Notes under the pieces: model-generated | Database searches by the model: none | What the model was told of the DNA's origin: nothing | Seen by the model: only the letters and a program-made list of their open reading frames with translations | NCBI RefSeq assembly: GCF_002608565.1 | Contig: NZ_LIXM01000004.1 | Coordinates: 62,001-126,000, forward strand | Direction of reading: 5' to 3' | From: Vibrio sp. PID17_43 | Lineage (GTDB): Bacteria > Pseudomonadota > Gammaproteobacteria > Enterobacterales > Vibrionaceae | DNA: 64,000 nucleotides | Program-made: the position numbers and the translations under genes | In this document: positions 27,715 to 36,521 of the stretch, piece by piece | Numbering within the stretch: the stretch's first letter is position 1 | How the letters are laid out: every line of letters begins with the position of its first letter

Positions 27715-28197
27715 TTAAAGCGGTGTGCCTTGCTCTAAAGCTAATAAACGTTGTTTGCGCTCAACCCCACCCGCATAACCAGTAAGCTTGCCACTTTTAC
27801 CAATCACACGATGGCACGGCACCACAATCGAGATGGGATTCTTGCCATTGGCAAGCCCTACCGCACGCACCGCTTTCGAATTGCCGATCGCATTAGCTAA
27901 GTCCTGGTAACTCCACGTTTCACCATAAGGTATCGTCGTGAGCGCATGCCAAACTTGAGTCTGAAACTCTGTTCCTGTCGCGGCTAATGGCAAATCAAAT
28001 TCATTACGCAGGCCAGAAAAATACTCATCCAACTGAGTCCTGGTTAGGCTTAATACTGGGCATTGATCGTCGCGCTCCCCTAGGCTGTCTGGCTTAGTGG
28101 TACAGGTTTCAAACCAGATCCCCAACAAACCTTGGCCATTCGCTTGAATGGTCACCGTGCCTAACGGGCTTGGCATTATCGTATAACGTGATTTCAT
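27715..28197 (-). CDS. ogt: methylated-DNA-protein cysteine methyltransferase
   Basis: 160-residue suicide repair protein that takes methyl groups from O6-methylguanine. The active-site motif IVVPCHRVIG contains Cys128, followed by TGYAGGVERKQRLLALE. The start at 28197 forms an ATGA overlap with the stop of the upstream ada/alkA gene, indicating coupled translation; longer readings run into that gene. Together the two proteins cover direct reversal, base excision and probably the adaptive switch. Confidence 0.93.
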   Translation of the reverse strand: MKSRYTIMPSPLGTVTIQANGQGLLGIWFETCTTKPDSLGERDDQCPVLSLTRTQLDEYFSGLRNEFDLPLAATGTEFQTQVWHALTTIPYGETWSYQDLANAIGNSKAVRAVGLANGKNPISIVVPCHRVIGKSGKLTGYAGGVERKQRLLALEQGTPL

Positions 28198-29561
28198 GAT
28201 TGATTCCATAAATGAAACGTGGCGTAACTTCCCCAAGGTGAAGCGGTGTGGGCGTTCAATGAGGGATAATACGGCATGGCTTTCTTGACCACTAAGTCTT
28301 TATCTAAAAAACAATCCGGCTGAGACTGGCCACGCAACTGCGCATAACTGACCGTCCAAGGTCCAATACCTTTCAACTCAAGCCACTGCTGCGGATCAGC
28401 GTCAGGGTGACTCTGAACAAAATGAGCAAAGCGTGTCAGCGTGTCCTTTCGACTTTGCGGCATACGTAAAAAACTCATATCCGCCTTTGCGATTGCGGTG
28501 GGTGTCGGGAAATAACGGAACGATTCGCCATCACTTAACGTTGCCACCAGCAAATTAAGTTGGCTTATGGCCGCTTTCACCGACACCTGCTGACCCAAAA
28601 TCGCTCGCACGCCCGCTTCCCAAGCACTCCATACCCCCGGAATACGAAGACCTCGGGTGGTAACCAGACCTGGGGCTATGTAATCTAGGTGTTGCTCCAC
28701 ACTATATATGTCCACATCCAAATCGAACATTCGTCGTACACCAGACACGAGATTTTGCAGTTTAGATACCTCCTCGATTTCAAACACCATCTCAAGGTAA
28801 CCTTCCCTTTGAGACATTTGCAACCATGCTTTCCCACCGCCGAGCTGCAAGGTTCTTTGATAACAATCACCCGTCACTAACTCCACGCCTTCTATGGCAC
28901 GTAGGCGATAAAAATCCAGCATGTGCGGCCAGTTCAACTCACCTCGATACGGTAACGCGATCCGGTTCGTCCCTACCCCACCCAACTTTTTGCGCTTCAC
29001 CTGAGAAGGTGTCAGTTTGAGGATCTTTTTAAAGGCATCATTAAAGCGGCGCGTACTATGAAACCCCGCAGCAAAACCAACATCTGCCACTGACATCGAA
29101 CTCGAGTGCAACAGTTGCTTAGCAAACATCAATTGTTGGTATTGCGCGTATTGCTTCGGTGACAGGCCAAGATATTGCTCGAATAACATGCGTAAATATC
29201 GATCTGATATGCCAAGCCGACCCGCTAGGTTTGCCAGCGATTGTTGATGCAACTCACCGCTATCGATCATATTGATCGCCCGTTGAAAAGTGGTTTCAAC
29301 CCCTTTCCACGCCCAAGATCCCGGCGCACTGTCTGGCCGACAACGCAAACACGGACGGTAACCAGCCTTAAGAGCCTGCGTTTTATCTGTGAAATACTCC
29401 ACATTCTCTTCTTTAGGCAAATTGGCTGGACAAATTGGGCGACAGAAGATTCCCGTGGTTTTGACCGCAACGTAGAAGCAACCGTCAAAACGACGATCAC
29501 GGGCCATACGCGCCTTTTGGCACTGTGCAAAGGTCAGCGATGTATGAGGATGAATAAACAT
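28194..29561 (-). CDS. Ada-AlkA fusion: methyl sensor with 3-methyladenine glycosylase
   Basis: 455 residues. The N-terminal Ada zinc domain has C40, C44, C71 and C74, spaced exactly as C38/C42/C69/C72 of E. coli Ada, so C40 is the expected methyl-accepting cysteine. An AraC-type DNA-binding domain follows (about 90-190; LAGRLGISDRYLRMLFEQYLG, VGFAAGFHSTRRFNDAFK). An AlkA N-terminal domain and a HhH-GPD glycosylase domain complete it, with LKGIGPWTVSYAQLRG and a catalytic-type Asp in FLDKDLVVKK. It likely activates its own operon after alkylation damage and excises alkylated bases. Confidence 0.92.
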   Translation of the reverse strand: MFIHPHTSLTFAQCQKARMARDRRFDGCFYVAVKTTGIFCRPICPANLPKEENVEYFTDKTQALKAGYRPCLRCRPDSAPGSWAWKGVETTFQRAINMIDSGELHQQSLANLAGRLGISDRYLRMLFEQYLGLSPKQYAQYQQLMFAKQLLHSSSMSVADVGFAAGFHSTRRFNDAFKKILKLTPSQVKRKKLGGVGTNRIALPYRGELNWPHMLDFYRLRAIEGVELVTGDCYQRTLQLGGGKAWLQMSQREGYLEMVFEIEEVSKLQNLVSGVRRMFDLDVDIYSVEQHLDYIAPGLVTTRGLRIPGVWSAWEAGVRAILGQQVSVKAAISQLNLLVATLSDGESFRYFPTPTAIAKADMSFLRMPQSRKDTLTRFAHFVQSHPDADPQQWLELKGIGPWTVSYAQLRGQSQPDCFLDKDLVVKKAMPYYPSLNAHTASPWGSYATFHLWNQS

Positions 29562-29764
29562 AGTGCAACCCTAGCGAATGCATTCTGTTGTTGATGAACT
29601 TAGCCCTTCCATTGGCTGAGTAGACATGACTTGATTTTAGAACGTACCGTTAAAGCAAGTTAGCCATTTTCGGAAATCAATATTGAGAAATTTTTGCATT
29701 AGTGAATCTGTGCACTAAATTTAGAATCAGAATAACACAACAACGTCAGCTAAAAGGAATTGGC

Positions 29765-29968
29765 ATGGACTTACACACTTGCGTCATTGTACTAAAAAAT
29801 CAAAAGGTGATTACTAGCAAATCGGTAGAGCACTCGATAGGAATCATTGAGCGCGACTCTGATAAGGAAATTTCAGAGATTCAAATCAACACAACGGATG
29901 GTGAGAAGATCAGAACTTACCACTACAACTGCGTAGAGGCTTCGCTTGAAAGCTTAATGAACCTTTAA
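29765..29968 (+). CDS. small hypothetical protein
   Basis: 67-residue soluble protein beginning MDLHTCVIVLKNQKV, with a beta-rich pattern and no membrane segment. AAAGGAA lies 6 bp before the ATG at 29765, which favours this start over an upstream one at 29702. It is divergent from the ada/alkA gene and is followed by a hairpin terminator. No family recognised. Confidence 0.6.
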   Translation: MDLHTCVIVLKNQKVITSKSVEHSIGIIERDSDKEISEIQINTTDGEKIRTYHYNCVEASLESLMNL

Positions 29969-29997
29969 GCCTCCCAGTTCCATCAGTTGAATATCAA

Positions 29998-30022
29998 CGG
30001 GCGCCGTTCGCGGCGTTCTTTT
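29998..30022 (+). terminator. intrinsic terminator with TTCG loop
   Basis: CGCCG-TTCG-CGGCG followed by TTCTTTTT, 30 bp after the stop of the 67-residue gene. The remainder of the 29969-30288 gap shows only a weaker stem (GAACATCG/CGATGTTT near 30163-30186) and the pirin promoter region. A minus-strand reading frame there has no coding support. Confidence 0.75.
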
Positions 30023-30288
30023 TCATCAAAACATGATGCCAAGTACTCACACCACCAAACGATCAATCTCTTCCAAACCATGGACTTATTGCACCGCATT
30101 CCTCTAGCGTGCCGGGCTAACCGAGCGCCGACATAAGTAACGTGTTCGAGTTTTTTGAATGAGAACATCGAATAGCGACGATGTTTTCTTACGTCAGCCC
30201 CTCCTACACTGATTAGAATAACAAGGGAGTCCTTACTCTCCGCTAACGGAACCATGAGATTGCGCCAAACTGAGGCGAGGAGACGATT

Positions 30289-30984
30289 ATGATTACAGTA
30301 AGGCACGCCGATGACCGAGGTCGTGCGAGTTATGGCTGGCTAAACAGCAAACACACATTCTCTTTCGGCAACTATTACGATCCACAGCATATGGGTTTTT
30401 CTGCATTGCGAGTGATTAATGATGACATCGTACAACCTAACGCCGGGTTCGATACACACGGTCATCAGGATATGGAAATCATCAGCTATGTACTGGAAGG
30501 GGAGATTGCGCACAAAGACAGTGAGGGTAACGTTCAAACACTATCCGCAGGTGAATTCCAACTGATGTCGGCTGGCACAGGGATTTATCATAGCGAGTAC
30601 AACGCGTCAAATACTAGCACGCTACGTTTTTTACAGATTTGGATTGAGCCAAACACATTTGGCAATAGGCCTAGCTATCAGCAAAAGAATTTTAGTCGTA
30701 AGTCAGGGCTCACCAGCATTGTGACGCCCACTGGAGAAGGCGATAGTCTGCGCATCAAACAAGATGCAAGTTTGCACCAATTAATTCTACCACCGCACTC
30801 GCAGCTCAGCGTTAGCATCCAATCCGGAAGAAATCTATATGTACATCAAGTCGAAGGAGAACTGGAAATCGACAATACCTCATTGTCGGGCGGAGATGGC
30901 GCTAAAGTTGAAAAGCAAGATATGGTGACGTTTCGCAATGATTCTGCTTGGCCTGCCACTGCACTGGTCTTTGACTTGCCGTAA
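30289..30984 (+). CDS. pirin-family protein
   Basis: 231-residue bicupin of the pirin/YhhW family. The N-terminal cupin has the metal-site sequence GFDTHGHQDMEIISYVLEGEIAHKDSEGN, with His residues and a Glu expected to bind Fe. The family opening ASYGWLNSKHTFSFGNYYDP is intact. Some members are quercetin 2,3-dioxygenases; others modulate metabolism or transcription. A GGAG-containing ribosome site precedes the ATG. Monocistronic. Confidence 0.92.
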   Translation: MITVRHADDRGRASYGWLNSKHTFSFGNYYDPQHMGFSALRVINDDIVQPNAGFDTHGHQDMEIISYVLEGEIAHKDSEGNVQTLSAGEFQLMSAGTGIYHSEYNASNTSTLRFLQIWIEPNTFGNRPSYQQKNFSRKSGLTSIVTPTGEGDSLRIKQDASLHQLILPPHSQLSVSIQSGRNLYVHQVEGELEIDNTSLSGGDGAKVEKQDMVTFRNDSAWPATALVFDLP

Positions 30985-30999
30985 CTTTTGATTTAGTGG

Positions 31000-31053
31000 A
31001 TATACCCAAGTAAACTCGAAATGCTTGGTTCAGCAAGAATGACTTGGGTATAT
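31000..31053. repeat. short interspersed palindrome, copy 2
   Basis: ATATACCCAAGT (31000-31011) pairs with ACTTGGGTATAT (31042-31053), a 12-bp stem around 30 bp that includes a smaller stem (TGCTTGGTTCAGCA). The arms are those of the repeat at 24007-24037. It lies after the pirin stop and may act as a terminator or mRNA-end structure. Confidence 0.65.
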
Positions 31054-31126
31054 AGCATCAATACGGAAAGCCCTCTCGCAAAACACTAAAGGGCTTTTAT
31101 GATTTTTTTGCGCCACATAACCAGCA

Positions 31127-32020
31127 CTATTCGTCTACTGGCAATTCTGCGATTTGCTGCAAGCTGTAAGCGGTCAACGGATCAATTTCTTTTACGATGT
31201 CTTCGACCTGTTTAATCGCCTCTACCGACGAGCTCGCTTTACGGTAGCTTAAATAGATAGGTCGACACCAGTTGTCAACACCCGTCACCTTATGAAGCTG
31301 ACCGTTTATAATAAACGGCTCTACAAGTGATGCTGGTAGGTAAGCGCTACCGCCTTTCTCTAATACGAAATCGAGAGCAATACGAGCGGTCGAAGTGCGT
31401 AGGTAGGGCGCAGGGATCTTCGGATGGCGTTCTGCGTGCTCTGACGCAAAGCGTGTGCCCCAATCGACATAAACGTATTTCTTTTCAAATACCGTTTCAA
31501 TCGAATCTGCCTGAGTGGACACTAAAACCAATACCACATCAGCAACTTTTTTACAGTTCAGCTCATCCGCTTTAATTTGGTCAAAAGCAAACGCCATATC
31601 GAGTGTACGCTCAAGCAAACTACGACTTAGCATCTCACGCCCCATCACCTCGGCCATAAAACCGTAACCGCCAAATGAATCCGTGACAACGCTTAGACAG
31701 TTTTGCAAATACGCATCCCAAATATTTGGCGTACCGCCCATGGTCAGCTGTAAGGCCTTACCGTCCTCTAGCGACAATTCAAGTTTGGCTTGCTGCAATG
31801 TGGTGACCATAACCTCCGCATAATTAATTAAACGCTCACCTGCAGAGGTCAATTTAATGTTATTTCGATCACGAATAAACAACTGTGTATCAAAATAACT
31901 TTCCAGTTGTTTGATTCGAGCGCTCACTGCCGCTTGCGTAATATATAAGTTTTCAGCAGCTCGTCCGAAGTGCCGAACCTTTGCCAACTCTAAAAATGTT
32001 CGAAAGACCTTTACATCCAT
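31127..32020 (-). CDS. hdfR: LysR-family regulator, HdfR-like
   Basis: 297-residue LysR protein. The winged helix-turn-helix is FLELAKVRHFGRAAENLYITQAAVSARIKQLESYFDTQLFIRD (residues about 8-52), followed by a substrate-binding-like effector domain. The divergent neighbour is maoP, the same arrangement as hdfR-yifE in E. coli, where HdfR represses flagellar master genes. The target in this organism is not known. CAGGAG precedes the ATG. Confidence 0.82.
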   Translation of the reverse strand: MDVKVFRTFLELAKVRHFGRAAENLYITQAAVSARIKQLESYFDTQLFIRDRNNIKLTSAGERLINYAEVMVTTLQQAKLELSLEDGKALQLTMGGTPNIWDAYLQNCLSVVTDSFGGYGFMAEVMGREMLSRSLLERTLDMAFAFDQIKADELNCKKVADVVLVLVSTQADSIETVFEKKYVYVDWGTRFASEHAERHPKIPAPYLRTSTARIALDFVLEKGGSAYLPASLVEPFIINGQLHKVTGVDNWCRPIYLSYRKASSSVEAIKQVEDIVKEIDPLTAYSLQQIAELPVDE

Positions 32021-32168
32021 AAACCATCTCCTGGTTAATATAAAACCAGATTAACAACTAATTAAAATCGTGACGACAAAAAAATTTTGTTTTTCTTTTT
32101 TTTACTTTGAGCCTAATTTTTGCCGTAATTCACCACATTCATCAATAACGGTTACAGAGGCTGTTGAT

Positions 32169-32522
32169 ATGTCTGACACTGAATTTCGTCATGGCAAAAA
32201 ACGTTTTTACGACAACGTCAAATTCCCACGCGGCTTTGCAAAGTCTGGCGATTTTACTCTTTCAGAAGAGGAAATCCTAACAATTTATGGGGATACTATG
32301 CTCGGCTTGGAGTCTGGCGAGCTATCACCAGAGAATAACGAAGAGAAACACTTCGTTAAAGTTCTCGAAAACCCAGGCAAAGCAAAAACGAAAATAGAGC
32401 GTACTTGGTTGAAATACACCCAACTTGCTCGTGGTCGCAAGAGATTCCATACGCTTAATGGCCGTACCAAACCTGAAGCGACTGACGACTATGCAGAAGA
32501 GACATTGGCTGAAGACGATTAA
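32169..32522 (+). CDS. maoP: macrodomain Ori organisation protein MaoP (YifE, DUF413)
   Basis: 117-residue DUF413 protein, length close to the 112-residue E. coli YifE. Characteristic runs are FRHGKKRFYDNVKFPRGFAKSGDF, LTIYGDTMLGLESGEL and ERTWLKYTQLARGRKRFHTLNGRTK. The start is ATG 32169 after GAGG; an upstream extension is not family-like. In E. coli MaoP acts with the maoS site beside its gene to constrain the Ori macrodomain. Here the pair with hdfR is preserved about 17 kb from the chromosome II origin. Confidence 0.9.
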   Translation: MSDTEFRHGKKRFYDNVKFPRGFAKSGDFTLSEEEILTIYGDTMLGLESGELSPENNEEKHFVKVLENPGKAKTKIERTWLKYTQLARGRKRFHTLNGRTKPEATDDYAEETLAEDD

Positions 32523-32604
32523 AAGAATAAAACCCGCCTCAGCTAATTTAGCTTGACCGAAGAATCATTCACTATAAAGAATGACGTAAAAAACAGTTCT
32601 TCTC

Positions 32605-32639
32605 AAAAAGCCCGAAGGAGTCTCCCTTAAGGGCTTTTT
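32605..32639 (+). terminator. intrinsic terminator after maoP
   Basis: AAAAAGCCC and GGGCTTTTT flank an inner stem (AAGGAG/CTCCCTT), with a run of T. Probably bidirectional with the gene at 32668. Confidence 0.85.
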
Positions 32640-32667
32640 CTATTTGTATCCCACAAAACTCTCGATG

Positions 32668-32919
32668 CTACTTAGTCAGCATCGCTACTTTTTTCAGAAA
32701 GCTCTCTTTCAAATGCTCTTGGTCGTATTCCAAACGGTAAGTATTATGAAACCCGATCTTCAATTCCACCCCATTACCTCGTAGAAACACGTTATAACCA
32801 TCATAATCAGAAAACGCTTCGATTCCTTCGTAAATTTTGCCAAATTCAGTCGGACTACCGTTATTCATCACACATTCATAAGCCTGTAGCACTTTAGCCG
32901 GATCTATTTCATTTTTCAT
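32668..32919 (-). CDS. small protein, probably DUF3081 family
   Basis: 83-residue soluble protein beginning MKNEIDPAKVLQAYECVMNNG, followed by a beta-rich section (YDGYNVFLRGNGVELKIGFHNTYRLEY) and a helical end. The layout resembles the DUF3081 proteins of vibrios and Shewanella, by recall and unconfirmed. GGGGC lies before the ATG. Function unknown. Confidence 0.65.
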   Translation of the reverse strand: MKNEIDPAKVLQAYECVMNNGSPTEFGKIYEGIEAFSDYDGYNVFLRGNGVELKIGFHNTYRLEYDQEHLKESFLKKVAMLTK

Positions 32920-33386
32920 TGCAAGCCCCTCAACAGTCTACACAACCTAAGTATGGTTAAGGAAATAACGCCACGCCATGTTGTGCTATGCGCGAGATCA
33001 TACTTTACAAACTCCCCTTTTAGATTCTGCACTTGTTGCGGTGTTCTCAGCAAAAAAATCAATTCTTCAAATACGATTTTTGATTTAGGGCTACGAGTTC
33101 TACAAGTCACTCCCGCAAGCGGCATCATTCGAGCTGAACTACACACCTTAAGGCGACTTGAAGAAACTTAATTCAAGGCCTAAATTTTACCTATTCGCCA
33201 ACGACCTCATGGCGCAATCGCATAGAACATAAAACATAGGCAAACGTCAAAACTGCTGACAAAAACCGCACTGGTTAAAGAAAAAGCAAATTTTTGACCT
33301 AAAACAATAGCAGTTCCTTACCACTTATTTTATAATGCGAATTAATGTTTCAAAACATCTTAAATTCCAATAACTAGGGGCACAAA
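32920..33386. other. 467-bp intergenic region before nagB
   Basis: Opposing frames of about 70 codons exist here but neither has a ribosome site or recognisable sequence. A TATAAT-like -10 at 33331-33336 with a weak -35 near 33308 is the best nagB promoter candidate. No clear operator is visible. Confidence 0.35.
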
Positions 33387-34187
33387 ATGAGACTTATCCC
33401 GTTAGCTCAAGCAGCACAAGTTGGCAAGTGGGCAGCAGCACACATCGCTAAGCGCATCAACGATTTCAAACCAACAGCTGAGCGTCCGTTCGTTCTGGGT
33501 CTACCTACTGGTGGCACTCCTCTAGCAACATACAAAGCACTGATCGAACTTTACCAAGCTGGCGAAGTAAGCTTCGAGCACGTTGTGACTTTCAACATGG
33601 ATGAGTACATCGGTATTCCTGCAGATCACCCAGAGTCATACCGCTCTTTCATGTACAACAACTTCTTCAACCATGTGAACATCCAAGAAGCAAACATCAA
33701 CCTACTGGATGGTAATGCTGAAAATCACGAAGCGGAATGCCAACGCTACGAAGATAAAATCAAGTCATACGGCAAGATCAACCTATTCATGGGCGGCGTG
33801 GGTAACGACGGTCATATCGCATTCAACGAACCAGCATCTTCTCTGTCTTCACGCACTCGCATCAAGACACTAACGGAAGACACTCGTATCGCGAACTCTC
33901 GTTTCTTCGATGGCGACATCAACCAAGTTCCTAAATACGCACTAACTATCGGTGTTGGCACGCTACTAGACGCTGAAGAAGTGATGATCCTAGTAACTGG
34001 TCACAACAAAGCGCTTGCTCTAGAAGCAGCAGTAGAGGGTTGTGTAAACCACCTATGGACGGTTTCTGCACTTCAACTTCACCCTAAAGCGGTAATCGTT
34101 TGTGACGAGCCATCACAACAAGAGCTAAAAGTGAAAACTGTTAAGTACTTCTCTGAGCTAGAAGCGGAAAATATCAAAGGTTTCTAA
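33387..34187 (+). CDS. nagB: glucosamine-6-phosphate deaminase
   Basis: 266 residues, the same length as the E. coli enzyme. It converts glucosamine-6-phosphate to fructose-6-phosphate and ammonia in the cytoplasm. Active-site residues fall at the E. coli numbers: D72 in NMDEYIG, D141, H143 and E148 in [11 protein letters not shown]. The phosphate-binding LGLPTGGTP is at about 38-46. It is a single-gene unit with a strong terminator and links chitin-derived GlcNAc to glycolysis. Codon choice looks strongly biased, as in well-expressed genes. Confidence 0.96.
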   Translation: MRLIPLAQAAQVGKWAAAHIAKRINDFKPTAERPFVLGLPTGGTPLATYKALIELYQAGEVSFEHVVTFNMDEYIGIPADHPESYRSFMYNNFFNHVNIQEANINLLDGNAENHEAECQRYEDKIKSYGKINLFMGGVGNDGHIAFNEPASSLSSRTRIKTLTEDTRIANSRFFDGDINQVPKYALTIGVGTLLDAEEVMILVTGHNKALALEAAVEGCVNHLWTVSALQLHPKAVIVCDEPSQQELKVKTVKYFSELEAENIKGF

Positions 34188-34223
34188 TCCCTAGGGTTAC
34201 ACTGAGATAAGCGCTAAAAATAC

Positions 34224-34252
34224 AAAACCCGTGAACATTCACGGGTTTTTTC
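34224..34252 (+). terminator. intrinsic terminator after nagB
   Basis: AAAACCCGTGAA and TTCACGGGTTTT form a 12-bp stem around a 3-nt loop, followed by further T. Confidence 0.9.
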
Positions 34253-34279
34253 GTTTCTGGGCAGGGTTAAAATGAAAAG

Positions 34280-35146
34280 CTAATAAGCTTGAATACCAAA
34301 CAAGCGTAAACGTTTCGGCAACACCTCATCCAACTTGTCTAATTCACTCGATTCAACCTCAATCAGGTTAAAATAGTGCTGCTCATAAACCACGCGGATC
34401 TTCTCTCGCTCAGCTTCGGACATCTCGCCCGTATCGCTGCCCCAAAACTGCAAGTAAACTTTGCCACTGGGCAAATAGAAGTCACTCGTCACATCTTGGT
34501 CAATCGGCAACTGACGTTCATAAGCGTGCACCACACCCGCCAGATACAACCAGTTGTCGATCAGTAACTCACCTTTGGAACGCACATAGTGACCATCCAA
34601 AGTGCGGTGCTTGGCTTCAAATTTTTGACGAAAGCTGGAATAGGACTTATCGGTAGCATGGGACTCCGCATCTTGACCTAAAAACTCCACCACAGACTGC
34701 TTCAATCGCTTGTTACGTAATACAACATCATGCCACACAACAAAGGTGTTCTGTGACGCTTTATCGGCTCTCTGTTGCCCTCCAGCGCGTATTCCAGCCT
34801 CTGTCAGAATCCATCCCTCTTCAGATTTGCTAATCCACCCTAATTCGCTCAGTAATTGATTCATTCGCTTCGCATTAAGATTTAGTTTGTCACCAAGTTG
34901 TGTCGCGCTGTAGGTTTTACCAGAGGAGATGGCAAGTTCTATGTGCAAGTTGATCGGCCAGACGATGAACTGTCCAAATTTAGGGTGATCGACATACTCG
35001 CCGCCGAACTTGGCGCCCTCTTCGGTCAAAGTCCATTTGTCACCTTGGCGAACAAGGTAACCAGCACGTTTCAGATCGGCAAACAACAGCTTCACTTCTA
35101 TCTTACGCATTTTTGCTAATGCCGATGTCGATACTTTTTCAGACAC
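34280..35146 (-). CDS. tandem winged-helix protein with PD-(D/E)xK nuclease-like C-terminus
   Basis: 288 residues. Two similar N-terminal units (about 5-65 and 75-135) each read as a winged helix ending in a W-x-LTE-x-G hairpin and a (F)IVW/VVW strand, like phage antirepressor-type repeats. The C-terminal part (about 170-260) has the order of a PD-(D/E)xK nuclease: E193 in RSKGELLIDNWL, D222 in SDFYLPSG, then YLQFWG, where the usual Glu is Gln233. It starts with GTG 8 bp after a perfect AGGAGG. No restriction partner adjoins it. DNA binding is likely; cleavage activity is uncertain. Confidence 0.7.
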   Translation of the reverse strand: MSEKVSTSALAKMRKIEVKLLFADLKRAGYLVRQGDKWTLTEEGAKFGGEYVDHPKFGQFIVWPINLHIELAISSGKTYSATQLGDKLNLNAKRMNQLLSELGWISKSEEGWILTEAGIRAGGQQRADKASQNTFVVWHDVVLRNKRLKQSVVEFLGQDAESHATDKSYSSFRQKFEAKHRTLDGHYVRSKGELLIDNWLYLAGVVHAYERQLPIDQDVTSDFYLPSGKVYLQFWGSDTGEMSEAEREKIRVVYEQHYFNLIEVESSELDKLDEVLPKRLRLFGIQAY

Positions 35147-35245
35147 GATTCATGCCTCCTGCAGCTGTTGATGGTGTCAATCTTGATATTAACGCATTGA
35201 TTTCATTGTTTGAAGAAACAATAGAATAGATTGCCAAGAGGCCAC

Positions 35246-35277
35246 AAAAAAAGCCAGTCGGTGACGACTGGCTTTTT
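35246..35277. terminator. intrinsic terminator after gltS copy 1
   Basis: AAAAAGCCAGTCG and CGACTGGCTTTTT are a 13-bp stem with a GTGA loop and T-runs on both strands. It lies 18 bp from the gltS stop on the minus strand. Confidence 0.9.
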
Positions 35278-35294
35278 ATGTAAGTGCAGGATGT

Positions 35295-36521
35295 TTATTT
35301 GATGAAAGAGATACAACCTTGCAGAATCACTAGATTCACGATGTCGATAAAGAACGCCCCGACAATTGGCACCACCATGAATGCTTGTGGCGACGGGCCA
35401 AAACGGTTGACGATCGACCCCATGTTCATTACCGCCGTTGGCGTAGCACCCAAGCCAAAGCCACAGTGTCCACTCGCGATCACCGCTGCGTCATAGTTGC
35501 TACCCATCACACGGAATGTCACGTAATAAGCGAATACTGCGAGAATCACCGACTGAACCGCCAAGATGATCAAGAACGGAATCGCAAGGTCAAAGATATT
35601 CCACAACTTCAAGCTCATCAACGCCATCGCTAAGAACAGTGACAAAGAAACGGTACCCAGAATATCCACGGTCTCTACGTCCACTTTGCGCACTTTGGTC
35701 ACTTCCATAGTATTGGTGATCACGACGCCAATAAACAATGCATAAACGAAATCGGGGATGGTCAGCCATTTAATACCTAGCGAGCCTACCCAATCGCCAA
35801 CGTAACCAGCCCCCGTCACACACAACAAAATGATTGAGAGTCCCTCGACCACTTTTTTTGCAGTCACACGGTCTTCTTCGTGCTCGTTGTACGTCACCAA
35901 CTCCGGGAAACGTTCATGCGTTTGGTTGGTGTGACCATATGCCGACTCAAGGTTGCGCTTTTCAATCAAACGCTGCGCTACTGGGCTACCAATAATACCG
36001 CCAACGACTAAACCAAACGTCGCAGATGCCATGGCGACTTCAAGCACGTTGTGTAAACCATACATGTCCTGAAAGGTTTGCGACCATGCCGCGCCCGTAC
36101 CATGGCCACCAGAGAGCGTGATAGAACCAGCCATTAAACCCATTAGGGGATCTAACCCCAATGCGGTCGCCAAAGACACGCCTACCGCATTTTGGATAAG
36201 GATGTAAACTGAAGCGATCGCTAAGAAGATAAATACCTTCGCGCCGCCTTTGATTAACTGCGTATAGTTCGCAGCCAAACCAACCGTTGCAAAGAACATC
36301 AACATGAACGTATTTTGCAATGGCAGGTCAAAAACCAAATCGACACCATTAAAATGCATCATCGTGATCGCGCAAGCGACAATCAATCCACCAACGATGG
36401 GTTCGGGAATATTGAACTTTCTCAAAATTGGCAATTTGGTGTTGATAAACTGACCCAAGAACAACACACAGATTGCGACAAGAAACGACTCTTGTGGGCC
36501 GACAGAAATGACCTGATTCAT
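35295..36521 (-). CDS. gltS: sodium/glutamate symporter GltS, copy 1
   Basis: 408-residue inner-membrane symporter of the ESS family. Hallmarks are IPEPIVGGLIVA, LDPLMGLMAGSITLSGGHGTGAAWS in the first reentrant loop, and GHCGFGLGATPTAVMNMGSIVNRFGPS in the second. The ATG at 36521 follows AGAGG; a longer reading from 36548 adds nine basic residues. A close paralogue lies at 38827-40053, with an ABC pair between them. It imports glutamate with Na+. Confidence 0.94.
   Translation of the reverse strand: MNQVISVGPQESFLVAICVLFLGQFINTKLPILRKFNIPEPIVGGLIVACAITMMHFNGVDLVFDLPLQNTFMLMFFATVGLAANYTQLIKGGAKVFIFLAIASVYILIQNAVGVSLATALGLDPLMGLMAGSITLSGGHGTGAAWSQTFQDMYGLHNVLEVAMASATFGLVVGGIIGSPVAQRLIEKRNLESAYGHTNQTHERFPELVTYNEHEEDRVTAKKVVEGLSIILLCVTGAGYVGDWVGSLGIKWLTIPDFVYALFIGVVITNTMEVTKVRKVDVETVDILGTVSLSLFLAMALMSLKLWNIFDLAIPFLIILAVQSVILAVFAYYVTFRVMGSNYDAAVIASGHCGFGLGATPTAVMNMGSIVNRFGPSPQAFMVVPIVGAFFIDIVNLVILQGCISFIK

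Noticed and set aside
29983..30306. 107-codon minus-strand frame before the pirin gene
   Set aside because: No family resemblance, Arg/Cys-rich wording as in non-coding frames, and it overlaps the 67-residue gene's terminator and the pirin start.
32916..33171. Opposing frames of 72-76 codons between the DUF3081-like gene and nagB
   Set aside because: They are mutual shadows without ribosome sites or recognisable sequence; kept as intergenic.
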